Part shown: positions 42,264 through 50,191 of the stretch, piece after piece | Numbering within the stretch: position 1 is the first letter of the stretch | Layout of the letters: every line of letters begins with the position of its first letter | NCBI RefSeq assembly: GCF_043951865.1 | Contig: NZ_JBINJF010000030.1 | Span: 1 to 50,191, forward strand | Length of the DNA: 50,191 nt | Direction: 5' to 3' | From: JAMQKA01 sp043951865 | Lineage (GTDB): Bacteria; Bacteroidota; Rhodothermia; Balneolales; Balneolaceae | The notes under the pieces: generated by a model | Database searches by the model: none | What the model saw: the letters and a program-made list of their open reading frames with translations, nothing else | What the model was told of the DNA's origin: nothing | Translations under genes and position numbers: made by a program

Positions 42264-45200
42264 GCTACACCCGTTTTCCATATCACTGAAGGGGCAACAC
42301 CTGGTGGAAGCCAGTGCCGGAACCGGGAAAACCTATAATATCACCTCGCTTTTTATTCGCAGTATTTTGGAAAAGGAGACAGCGGTGGATGAGATCCTCG
42401 TTTTAACCTATACCAAGGCGGCTACGGCTGAACTCAAAGAGCGTATTATGTCCCGGCTGCGAGACTCGGTACAGGTGCTAAGCAGGGGAGAGGCACCAGA
42501 AGGCGATGAATTTTTGGTACAGCTCCTGGACTATATTGAGAAACGGGACAAGGCCGTGAAGCTGCTGGAGAAGGCATTACATAATTTTGATGAGGCATCC
42601 ATCTTTACGATTCACAGTTTTTGCCAGCGAGCGCTCCAGGAACAATCATTTTTAAGCGGGATTACGTTCGACACCGAACTGGTGGCCGACGATACCGAAC
42701 TGGTCCAGGAGGTCGTCGACGACTGGTGGAGAAACCTGGTGGAAGAGTCTGAGAGCACCCTGCACCAACGTATTTGGCTGAACATTCTGAGAGAGGAAGG
42801 CTACCTGCCGGACAAGCTTGCAACCATTGTTGCTGCCGGACTGGGAAAACCCTACCTGAAACTCAGCGTGGATGTAACTGCCGAAGCCACACGACCGGAA
42901 GAACTTGAAGAGCTCAAGCAGCTTTTTGAAAAACTGAAAGATAACTGGCTTGGGAATCAGGGGGATATCCAGAAACTGTTGCTCTCAGATGCGATGGATG
43001 GAAGAAAGTACCAATCCCGGTATCTCGATCCCTGGATGGAAGCGATAACCGAATGGCTGGAGAAAGAACTTCCCTCACTTGCATTCCCGGATAAACTGGA
43101 TCGCTTTTCTATCGACTATATCCGTGAGTACGGCACAAAAAAGGGGGAATCGCCCCCGCAGCACCCTTTCTTTTACTGCGTAAAAGCGTTTATTGAGCAG
43201 GCCGATCGGGTTCGGAGCTGGATTCCCGAGTTTAAGAAAGAGATGATCAACTACGGCCGGAGCGGTGTTCGGGAGCGCAAGCAGTCTGCTGGCGTAATGG
43301 GATATGACGACCTGCTGGTATTGCTGCAGGAGGCCCTGAACCGAGTTCCCACCGGTACGACGTTAGCGTCATTTCTCCGGGAAAAATTTCCGGTCGCCCT
43401 GGTTGATGAGTTCCAGGACACCGATCCTATCCAGTACAATATATTGGAAACCATCTATCCCGCGGACTCCCCGGATACCGCCTTGTTCCTGGTCGGCGAT
43501 CCCAAGCAGTCGATCTACAGTTTTCGCGGCGCCGATGTTTTTTCCTACCTCAATGCCCGTAACGGGGTACCGGAAAACCAGCAATACAGCCTGGATCGTA
43601 ATTTTCGGTCAGATCCGGATCTTATAGGGGCGGTCAATGCGCTGTTTGACCAAGAGTCTCCATTCTGGGTAGACGATATTTCATTTGCCCCGGTGCAGGC
43701 AGCTGATATTGAGGTGAAGCCCTTTATCCAAGAGGGAAAGAAACCGCCGCTGCTGCAGTTTTCTGAATCAGAGCATGTTAATCCAGGTGAGCAAGTAAAT
43801 AAAGGGGAAGCCCGCGAACGTGCAGCCGGGGTGACAGCGGAGTCGATATCGAGACTGTTGAACAGGGGCCAGTCGGGCGGCGCCACCATCGGGGAGAACC
43901 CGGTTCGCCCGAAGGATATCGCGATCCTGGTTCGTACTCACCGACAGGCCGACCTGATACGGGAGAAGCTGGAGCAGAGGAGTATCAAATGCGTTCAGTA
44001 CAGTGAAAAAAGTGTTTTTGAAACCGGGGAAGCCCGCAACATAGAGCTGTTGTTAAAGGCGGTGGCCGAGCCTCGAAATGACGAGCTCGTTCGGACCGTA
44101 CTGGCTACTGGACTATTTGAGTACGACGCTCACGACCTGCTTCGATTTAAAGAGGATGAACAGGCGTGGACAGAAAATGTATCCCGGTTTTCGGAATGGA
44201 ACCGGATCTGGCTCGAACGGGGTTTCTCCTCGATGTTTCGGTCATTTCTCCTGGATGCCGAGGTTGAGCAGCATCTTGTGGGACTTGAACAGGGGGAGCG
44301 GAAGTTGACGAACACGCTTCAGCTCGGCGAGCTGTTGCAGGCAAGAGAGCAGGAACACCAGGAGGGGATGTTTGAGCTGGTCAAATGGCTCTCCCGGAAA
44401 AGGAGGGAGCCTGATAATAGAATTGAGGAGGAACAGCTGCGGCTGGAAAGCGATGAGGAGCTGGTTCGTATCGTCACCATGCACCGGAGCAAGGGATTGG
44501 AATATCCCATCGTGTATTGTCCTTTTTTGTGGGATGGAGCCCACTTTTCAGATAAAGGCGACCCCTTTCTCTACCACGACAGCGAAGACCGGCACCAGGC
44601 GGCAATCGATCTGAATGAAAAAGGGAATCCGGCCCGCCGCCGGCACCGGTTGGAGGCCGCGAGGGAAGAGCTCTCTGAAAGTCTCCGCCTGGCGTATGTT
44701 GCATTGACAAGGGCCAAGCAGCATTGCCGGATTGTTTATGAATCGGCCAGCGGCATTGAATTTTCGCCACTGGGCTACCTGTTGCTCGGGAAAGAGGAGA
44801 TTGATCAGCAACTGGTGGCCAAGATCGGTACTGCCGAAAATTCGTCCTCTCTTCCCCCGGAAAAATTACGCAAGGCGCTGGAGTCACTGCTTGCAGAACA
44901 TAGCAATCTCTTTGCCCGCGAAGTAATTAACGACCAGAGTTACACCGAATTCAGGGCCGCCGAAAGCGACGATAAATCACGAAGCTGCCGGCAACTGACC
45001 GCCGCAAAAGCTGTTCAGTCGCGTTCGATCGTGTCCAGCTTTTCTTCCATCATGCATCCTTCTTCCGACAGAGGGGATGAAGATCCGGACGACGAGTTTT
45101 TCCTCCCGGAAGAGCGCGGGATTACGGACGACGACCCGGAGCGTACCATATTCACCTTTCCCAAAGGCCCCCAGGCCGGCACCTGCGTGCATACCATCTT

Positions 45201-45840
45201 TGAAGATCTGCGGTTCGCCGGTGGGGAGGACCTAGATGAGGTGATAGCCTATAACCTCGACCAGTTCGGATTTGAGCCGGAGTGGCTTCCGGTTGTAAAA
45301 CGGATGGTGCAAACGGTACTTCAGAAGCCGCTGAAAGAGGGACTATCCCTGAATCGATTGGAGGAAAAAAAGCTGCTCAAGGAGATGGAGTTCTATTTTG
45401 ACTTGCGGTCGTTCCCGAGAGATGCGCTTGTGAACATTATTCGCGGCAGGCGTGCCGGTCCGGCAACAGTGATTAACGAAGGATTTATGAAGGGATATAT
45501 CGATCTGGTCTTTGCCTTTGACGGCCAATTTTTTATTGCCGACTATAAAACAAATTATCTGGGAGATGCGCTCCGGGATTATACGCCCGGAATACTCAGG
45601 GAAGAGATGAATTTGGCGGGATATGACGTGCAATACCATATCTACGCGGTTGCGCTGCACCGTTACCTGGAACAACGGGTTCCGAACTATGCGTACGAAA
45701 CTCATTTTGGAGGGGTCTTCTACCTGTTTGTCCGTGGCATGACAGGGGGGGCAGATCGAAACGGAATCTTTTATGACAAGCCGGACCTGCAGAAAATCCG
45801 GCAACTGGACCAACTTTTTAGAATGGAGGCCGGGAAATGA
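42256..45840 (+). CDS. recB: Exodeoxyribonuclease V beta subunit RecB
   Basis: This 1194-residue UvrD-like 3'-5' helicase with a C-terminal nuclease has Walker A EASAGTGKTYNIT near residue 22 and Walker B VDEFQDTDPIQ. Other helicase motifs are VGDPKQSIYSFRGAD and a TMHRSKGLEYPIVYCPFLWD block; the LRLAYVALTRAK motif follows. The RecB nuclease motif is complete (GYIDLVF and ADYKTNYLGD). TTG 42256 is taken as the start: it overlaps the recC stop, and the resulting MTELHPFSI is positioned correctly before the P-loop. No ATG fits. It ends in an ATGA overlap with recD. Confidence 0.94.
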   Translation: MTELHPFSISLKGQHLVEASAGTGKTYNITSLFIRSILEKETAVDEILVLTYTKAATAELKERIMSRLRDSVQVLSRGEAPEGDEFLVQLLDYIEKRDKAVKLLEKALHNFDEASIFTIHSFCQRALQEQSFLSGITFDTELVADDTELVQEVVDDWWRNLVEESESTLHQRIWLNILREEGYLPDKLATIVAAGLGKPYLKLSVDVTAEATRPEELEELKQLFEKLKDNWLGNQGDIQKLLLSDAMDGRKYQSRYLDPWMEAITEWLEKELPSLAFPDKLDRFSIDYIREYGTKKGESPPQHPFFYCVKAFIEQADRVRSWIPEFKKEMINYGRSGVRERKQSAGVMGYDDLLVLLQEALNRVPTGTTLASFLREKFPVALVDEFQDTDPIQYNILETIYPADSPDTALFLVGDPKQSIYSFRGADVFSYLNARNGVPENQQYSLDRNFRSDPDLIGAVNALFDQESPFWVDDISFAPVQAADIEVKPFIQEGKKPPLLQFSESEHVNPGEQVNKGEARERAAGVTAESISRLLNRGQSGGATIGENPVRPKDIAILVRTHRQADLIREKLEQRSIKCVQYSEKSVFETGEARNIELLLKAVAEPRNDELVRTVLATGLFEYDAHDLLRFKEDEQAWTENVSRFSEWNRIWLERGFSSMFRSFLLDAEVEQHLVGLEQGERKLTNTLQLGELLQAREQEHQEGMFELVKWLSRKRREPDNRIEEEQLRLESDEELVRIVTMHRSKGLEYPIVYCPFLWDGAHFSDKGDPFLYHDSEDRHQAAIDLNEKGNPARRRHRLEAAREELSESLRLAYVALTRAKQHCRIVYESASGIEFSPLGYLLLGKEEIDQQLVAKIGTAENSSSLPPEKLRKALESLLAEHSNLFAREVINDQSYTEFRAAESDDKSRSCRQLTAAKAVQSRSIVSSFSSIMHPSSDRGDEDPDDEFFLPEERGITDDDPERTIFTFPKGPQAGTCVHTIFEDLRFAGGEDLDEVIAYNLDQFGFEPEWLPVVKRMVQTVLQKPLKEGLSLNRLEEKKLLKEMEFYFDLRSFPRDALVNIIRGRRAGPATVINEGFMKGYIDLVFAFDGQFFIADYKTNYLGDALRDYTPGILREEMNLAGYDVQYHIYAVALHRYLEQRVPNYAYETHFGGVFYLFVRGMTGGADRNGIFYDKPDLQKIRQLDQLFRMEAGK

Positions 45841-47693
45841 CTGAACTGATGACACAACTTGCGGCGGCACGCGATCGGGGAGAGCTCTCTGAAATTTCAT
45901 ACCAGTTTTGCCTGTTCCTTCATCGTATTGACCCGGAATGCAGTGACGAGATGCTCCTGGCCGGATGCCTGGCATCCCAGCGGGTGGAGAATGGCGATGT
46001 ATGTGTAAAACTTGCCGATGAAGCGGAAACGAGCCTTTTTGGCAACAACAGCTTTGATGGAGTAGCGACCCCAAAACTGGAAGATTGGGTCTCCAGGCTA
46101 AAACAGAGCAAATCGGTCGGCATGCCGGGAGAAGCCCGACCCCTGATCCTGGACCGGAACCACAGGCTTTACCTGCATAAGTATTGGACCTATGAAGCGT
46201 TGCTGGCCGATCAGCTTCGGACTCGGGCCGTCGAGGATGAAAAGTCGGTAAACATGGAAAAACTACAAGTTGAACTTGAGAAGCTATTCAGTTTTGATTC
46301 TGCCGAAACAGAAACGGATTGGCAAAAAGTAGCAGCCTGGACCGCTTTCCGAAAGAAATTTGTGGTGATTTCCGGCGGTCCGGGAACGGGAAAAACCACG
46401 ACGGTGGTCAAGATTTTGTTGTTGATGGCACGTCTTGGTCATCTCAAGCACGTGGCGATGGCCGCACCGACAGGCAAGGCGGCTTCAAGGCTGATGGAAT
46501 CGGTCAACAACACGCTGAACCGTTTTCAGCCGGGAGAGCAGGCTTTATCAATGTTGCCGGACCAGGCATATACAATACACAAGCTGCTGGGAGCGCGCCG
46601 TCATGGATCGGAGTTCAAATACAACAGGGACAATCCATTGCCTTACAATCTGGTGGTTATTGACGAGGCCTCGATGATCGACCTGGCTCTGATGGTCAAG
46701 CTTGTGGAGGCGCTGCCGGCCCACGCCAGGCTGATCTTGCTCGGAGACAAAGACCAGTTGGCTTCGGTGGAGGCGGGAGCTGTTATGGGCAGCATCTGTG
46801 CGGATACTGACAACCGGTTTTCGACATCATTCCTGGAAGATGCACGCCAGGTGGGTCTAAAGATTCCGGACCGCTGTCGCCATCCTGATCCAAAGCCCCT
46901 GACCGATCATATTGTGCTGCTGGAGAAAAGCTACCGTTTTGGAAAGGCGAGCGGAATTGGTCGGCTGGCATCATCGATCCTGAGCGGGAATACAGGAAAA
47001 GTGTCAGCAATTCTTGACGACCCGGAGTTGCAGGATGTAACGCTTAAGGAGTTCCGGGATTTACGGTCGTTTAAGGAGATTCTTTCAGAAACGTTGACCC
47101 CTGGATTCTTGAGCTTGTTCACTGAAACAGAGATTGAAAAGGCCCTGAACGCTATTGACAATCTTGGGGTATTGTGCGTGCACCGCAGGGGACCACAGGG
47201 TGCTGAGCAGATCAATCGGGTGGTAGAACAGGTGCTTCGTGAACAAAATGTAATTCCCGCTGCCTCTGAGTGGTATGCGGGCAAGCGGGTTATGGTTACC
47301 CGCAATGATTATTCCCTGGGACTTCGCAATGGGGAGCTGGGGATTACGCTCAAAGATGAAAATGGTGATCTCAAAGTCTATTTTCCTGAAAGTGGGGGCA
47401 CATACCGATCCTTTTACCCTTCTCGTCTCTCTGCTATTGAAACAGCCTACGCAACTACAGTACACAAAAGCCAGGGGTCGGAGTTTAATACCATCGCCGT
47501 GATTCTGCCTCCCCGTGTTTCACAAGTTTCGTCAAGAGAAATGCTCTATACGGCTGTGACCCGATCTCGAGAGCGGTGCACAATTATTGGGGATAAACAG
47601 GTACTGGAAGGAACCGTAAAGCGAAAAATTGACCGCTCATCAGGATTGAAGGATCGTCTGTGGAAGACCGGACAGCAGGGAGCCCTTTCCTGA
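45837..47693 (+). CDS. recD: Exodeoxyribonuclease V alpha subunit RecD
   Basis: This 618-residue 5'-3' helicase of the SF1B group completes RecBCD. Walker A is GGPGTGKT (180-187), Walker B is VVIDEASMIDL, and GDKDQLASVEAGAVMGSIC follows. The C-terminal motifs YATTVHKSQGSEF and YTAVTRSRERCTIIG are intact. An N-terminal RecD-type domain without a nuclease lies before residue 150. The start ATGA overlaps the recB stop, so recC, recB and recD form one coupled unit. No clear terminator follows in 47694-47922. Confidence 0.95.
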   Translation: MTELMTQLAAARDRGELSEISYQFCLFLHRIDPECSDEMLLAGCLASQRVENGDVCVKLADEAETSLFGNNSFDGVATPKLEDWVSRLKQSKSVGMPGEARPLILDRNHRLYLHKYWTYEALLADQLRTRAVEDEKSVNMEKLQVELEKLFSFDSAETETDWQKVAAWTAFRKKFVVISGGPGTGKTTTVVKILLLMARLGHLKHVAMAAPTGKAASRLMESVNNTLNRFQPGEQALSMLPDQAYTIHKLLGARRHGSEFKYNRDNPLPYNLVVIDEASMIDLALMVKLVEALPAHARLILLGDKDQLASVEAGAVMGSICADTDNRFSTSFLEDARQVGLKIPDRCRHPDPKPLTDHIVLLEKSYRFGKASGIGRLASSILSGNTGKVSAILDDPELQDVTLKEFRDLRSFKEILSETLTPGFLSLFTETEIEKALNAIDNLGVLCVHRRGPQGAEQINRVVEQVLREQNVIPAASEWYAGKRVMVTRNDYSLGLRNGELGITLKDENGDLKVYFPESGGTYRSFYPSRLSAIETAYATTVHKSQGSEFNTIAVILPPRVSQVSSREMLYTAVTRSRERCTIIGDKQVLEGTVKRKIDRSSGLKDRLWKTGQQGALS

Positions 47694-47922
47694 CTGTCCA
47701 CCACTCACGCCAGGGTCTTGTGATTTCACCATTCATTACTAATTCCCAACCGTTTATTGTTGTTCACACAAAAAAGAACACTCCTTGCTCGCAAAAGGGT
47801 TTCGTGACTTTTTGAGGATACCAAATTAAACCCCTGAACCGCATCTCATAAAAACTATGAAACAAATTCTGCTCTTGGTTTTATAAATAGTCTCAAATAA
47901 ATCGCAACTAACTAGTTGAGGT

Positions 47923-49269
47923 ATGAGACATCTACAGACACAATCACTAATTGTACTTTTAGCATTAACTTTACTTGGGACCGCTTGTGATAACAACACG
48001 AGTACCACTGGTCCGGGAGAGGAAACCGCAACCGTTGAGGGAAAGGTGGAAGATGACGGCTCACAAAACAAAGCCAAGTCCTCTGCATTTTCCGAAACAG
48101 CCGCATCGGTGGAAGGCGCTACTGTTACAGCTGCCAGGATTACCGCTGACGGCAGCCTTGAAACAATTTCCGGAGCTGAAACAGAAACCAGCGCGGAAGG
48201 GGAATTTTCCCTTAATATCGATACGGAAGCTGCAGCCGGTTCCGGTCAACAGATCCTGATTTTGGCTGAACAAAACAGTCAACAGTGGAAGGCATTTCTA
48301 ACGGCTCAGCTTGAAAGTGGATCCACGGTACAGGTTCAGCCGTTAACCGAAGAATCCTCTGCCGAGGCAGACGTCCTTACCGAGTTGATAGCAGAAGGAC
48401 ATACTGATCTTGTTTCAAAGGCTGATATTGAGGCGTATATCGGGAGCCGGGTCTCTTCTGAGATCAGGAATAATACCGGGGCGGCTTCCAGCTTTGCCGA
48501 AGCACTGGTCGCTGAAGCACAAGCTCGAGCAGAGTTTTTTGCCGGGCAATCTGCCAGCCTCACCCAGGAACAGAAACAGCAGGTGATGGAGGCAAAGAAT
48601 GAAGCACAGGTTCAGCTTGAAAGTGAGCTTCACGCTGCTACCACTGCAGAACAGCGGGAAGCGGCAATGGAGACGTTCGCAGAGGCCATTGTAAGTGCAC
48701 ACGCAGATGCGGATATCGACGCTGGTATCTACGCCATGGCCAGGGAGATGTCGGGACGCGTGTTGGTCAAGCACAGCAGCGAACTCTCTGCTGAAGCTGC
48801 TTCCGAAGTGCGAACAAACGTCGCCTTGCTGACTTCCCACGCCATCGATGCCGCTGTACAAACCCGGATGGAAACAGCTGATGTTGCCGAATCAAATATC
48901 CAGTTGGCGGCAGATGCGGCATTGGCGCTGCGAAGTGACATCAAGGCAACCAGCGGGGCGACAAAAGAGGATATTGACGCTGCTTTTGATGCGTATAACG
49001 AGTCAATCGTCGATATTCTTTCTCAAGAGTTTTCTGCCAGCTCCGAAACAATCACGAACATACATCTTCAGATTAACCAGAGTAATGGAGCGAAAGCCTC
49101 CCTGGAGTCTTCGCTGGAAGCCACTATCGATACCCAGCTGATCGCAGATGCATATGCGACGTTCATATCCGAGGTGCGAACGATTGTTGAAGAAGCATTT
49201 TCGGCAGCATCTGAAGCTGAAGTCCAACTGGTGGCGGATGTCATGATCTTGGCAAATCTTGCCAACTAA
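47923..49269 (+). CDS. Ala-rich putative lipoprotein with carboxypeptidase-regulatory-like domain
   Basis: This 448-residue exported protein has a signal segment ending at Cys22 (LLGTAC; the -3 residue is Gly, so the lipobox is slightly off) followed by DNN. A beta-rich part (about 36-130) has the VEGKVEDDG...VEGATVTAARI...SAEGEFSLNI outline of a carboxypeptidase regulatory-like domain. The remainder (about 135-448) is almost wholly helical, very rich in Ala, Glu, Ser and Thr and free of Cys, with repeated SEA/AEA patterns suggesting a coiled helical rod. No family is recognised. GAGG lies just before the ATG, and a strong terminator follows, so it is a single-gene unit that is probably well expressed. 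Confidence 0.75.
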   Translation: MRHLQTQSLIVLLALTLLGTACDNNTSTTGPGEETATVEGKVEDDGSQNKAKSSAFSETAASVEGATVTAARITADGSLETISGAETETSAEGEFSLNIDTEAAAGSGQQILILAEQNSQQWKAFLTAQLESGSTVQVQPLTEESSAEADVLTELIAEGHTDLVSKADIEAYIGSRVSSEIRNNTGAASSFAEALVAEAQARAEFFAGQSASLTQEQKQQVMEAKNEAQVQLESELHAATTAEQREAAMETFAEAIVSAHADADIDAGIYAMAREMSGRVLVKHSSELSAEAASEVRTNVALLTSHAIDAAVQTRMETADVAESNIQLAADAALALRSDIKATSGATKEDIDAAFDAYNESIVDILSQEFSASSETITNIHLQINQSNGAKASLESSLEATIDTQLIADAYATFISEVRTIVEEAFSAASEAEVQLVADVMILANLAN

Positions 49270-49289
49270 CTTTTAATAGGTGAACTACT

Positions 49290-49327
49290 GGTATCCCGAA
49301 CAGATTTTTGTTCGGGATACCTTTTTT
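49290..49327 (+). terminator. Strong intrinsic terminator after the lipoprotein gene
   Basis: GGTATCCCGAAC (49290-49301) and GTTCGGGATACC (49310-49321) form a perfect 12-bp stem with an 8-nt loop, followed by six T. It lies 20 bp after the stop codon. Confidence 0.92.
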
Positions 49328-49391
49328 AGGGACAAAATGAACGCATTCACAAACAATTATTAATGTATTGTTTTCGTTTAGTTTTTGCTCT

Positions 49392-49625
49392 TAACCCGGA
49401 TTATTCACGAAGTAGAACAAATTACGGCTTAAGCCAATGATATTATGATATCTAGCGGAAGCACCCGGTAGCTCAAATTTGGGTATCCTCACAAATAGCT
49501 GCGAAATTGGGCCGTGCACTTCGTTGAAGTAAACATGAGGTGCTCACTGTACATATGTACTATTCCGCGGTCATGTTTCCTTCGCCTCGTGCACAACCAA
49601 ATTTCTTGGTGAATAATCCGGGTTA
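49392..49625. mobile_element. 234-bp MITE-like element with 17-bp terminal inverted repeats
   Basis: TAACCCGGATTATTCAC (49392-49408) and GTGAATAATCCGGGTTA (49609-49625) are perfect complements. The interior has no ORF but holds further dyads: GTGCAC (49514-49519) with GTGCAC (49589-49594), AAACATGA (49531-49538) with TCATGTTT (49571-49578), and the palindrome GTACATATGTAC (49549-49560). No convincing target duplication is seen. It looks like a non-autonomous derivative of an insertion sequence, or an IS remnant. Confidence 0.65.
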
Positions 49626-49689
49626 GGTGGTTATCCGTGGAAAAATAGTGTAGATATGTTACCGAAGGATGGAATAATAATTACGTAAT

Positions 49690-49978
49690 TTATCTTATTG
49701 AATTTAATTACAAAACATTGTTATTTATATACTTACAGTAGAACAAAAGTGGAATCTGACGTTTAAAAGACAGGGCTTTAGGGAGAAATTGACCTTTTTG
49801 TTAATGCAGGTGCCCGAGGTATTATACATGCGGGCAAAAAAAATTCTGATTTTCAGAAACATTTTTTAAAGAACTGCCTATAATTGAATGATGAGAACAT
49901 CAGATCTCATTTTTGTTGTACCCCGAAAAAGCCAACGTAAAAGAAAAGGGCCGGTTGATAGCCGGTCCTTTTCATTTT
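49690..49978 (+). ncRNA. Candidate structured non-coding RNA
   Basis: There is no ORF here. Four hairpins follow one another: GCCCG/CGGGC (49812-49835), TTCTGA-TTT-TCAGAA (49844-49858), ATGAGA/TCTCAT followed by TTTT (49891-49914), and a 13-bp terminator stem (49944-49972). A terminator with no gene in front of it suggests that something short is transcribed. The 5' end is a guess, and no exact promoter box was found. Confidence 0.3.
49944..49977 (+). terminator. Strong orphan intrinsic terminator
   Basis: AAAAGGGCCGGTT (49944-49956) pairs with AGCCGGTCCTTTT (49960-49972), 13 bp with two G-T pairs and a 3-nt loop, followed by TCATTTT. The previous + strand gene already has its own terminator 620 bp upstream. 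Confidence 0.75.
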
Positions 49979-50098
49979 ACAGAGGGCTTTGAAAAATCCT
50001 AAATTCCTCGTTCTGAGGAAGTTTTACTCCCGTTTAAGTTCACAAAGGTCGGTGGTACAGTTGCCGCGCAACAAAATGGCAGGTTATGGATAGGTCCC
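49979..50098 (+). repeat. 120-bp structured repeat, copy D
   Basis: It starts ACAGAGGGCTTTGAAAAATC and follows copy A along its length, including the CTCGTTCTGAGG, ACTCCCGTTTAA and AGGTCGGTGGTACA blocks. Hairpin 3 can still pair with G-T wobbles (GGTGG-TACAG-TTGCC). It directly abuts the orphan terminator. Confidence 0.75.
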
Positions 50099-50126
50099 AA
50101 TAACTAGGGCATCCTCATAACCATAT

Positions 50127-50151
50127 TAATTCATTGGTTACCAATGAATTA
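50127..50151. repeat. Perfect 12-bp inverted repeat near the window end
   Basis: TAATTCATTGGT (50127-50138) and ACCAATGAATTA (50140-50151) are perfect complements around a single central T. It could be an operator-like dyad or the end of an element cut by the window edge. No gene is seen from 50099 to the end. Confidence 0.6.
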
Positions 50152-50191
50152 GAGTATTTTTAATGACAATTGCATGCAGGGAATTTCCCTT

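Overview
The window most likely comes from a member of the Balneolota/Rhodothermota (Bacteroidota-like, possibly halophilic). This is inferred from four things: TAnnTTTG-type promoter boxes, BamD/SurA outer-membrane biogenesis genes, acidic low-complexity linkers, and an all-in-one pilus locus whose pilin-like proteins start with MGQQQ. No rRNA, tRNA, CRISPR array or intact transposase gene was seen. About 39 protein genes are supported. The rest is intergenic DNA rich in short structured repeats.

Region 1 (719-13732, + strand) is a compact type IV pilus-like locus and the most interesting part. In order it holds a pilin-like protein, an O-antigen-ligase/pilin-glycosyltransferase-like membrane protein, a second pilin-like protein, PilC/GspF with a duplicated N-terminal subdomain, PilB, a stand-alone cyclic-nucleotide-binding-domain protein, PilT, a PilM-PilN fusion, a PilO-PilP fusion and a small secretin ending in a SPOR domain. 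The two fusions cover the whole inner-membrane alignment complex. The two pilins share a nearly identical hydrophobic N-terminus but lack a normal prepilin leader and Glu5. No prepilin peptidase is present in the window.

Region 2 (14167-19595) holds an SLC13-type permease, a D-threonine aldolase/D-serine dehydratase-like PLP enzyme, small membrane proteins and an ankyrin-repeat lipoprotein. Region 3 (19876-25638) holds a fused 2-oxoacid dehydrogenase E1 (alpha+beta), then a polyamine set (self-processing AdoMet decarboxylase, pyruvoyl-dependent arginine decarboxylase, spermidine synthase), a short-chain dehydrogenase and an SSAT-like acetyltransferase. Region 4 (25651-30228) is a tight + strand run: type 2 IPP isomerase, polyprenyl diphosphate synthase, BamD, NadD and an S66 LD-carboxypeptidase. 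A lone receiver-domain protein follows. Region 5 (31130-38611, - strand) is a tight operon-like run read as tdk, nupC-type transporter, PPIase-like lipoprotein, SurA-like chaperone, MoxR ATPase and a large VWA membrane protein. Region 6 (39042-47693) is a translationally overlapping recC-recB-recD set. Region 7 (47923-50191) holds one unrecognised Ala-rich lipoprotein with a strong terminator, a 234-bp element with 17-bp terminal inverted repeats, and an apparently non-coding hairpin-rich stretch that ends in another strong terminator.

A roughly 120-bp structured repeat occurs four times (13799, 18090, 30270, 49979), plus two short end-only remnants (17811, 39010), all in intergenic DNA. Its internal hairpins show at least one compensatory base-pair change between copies. 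All functional calls rest on motifs and sequence recognition; no database search was possible.
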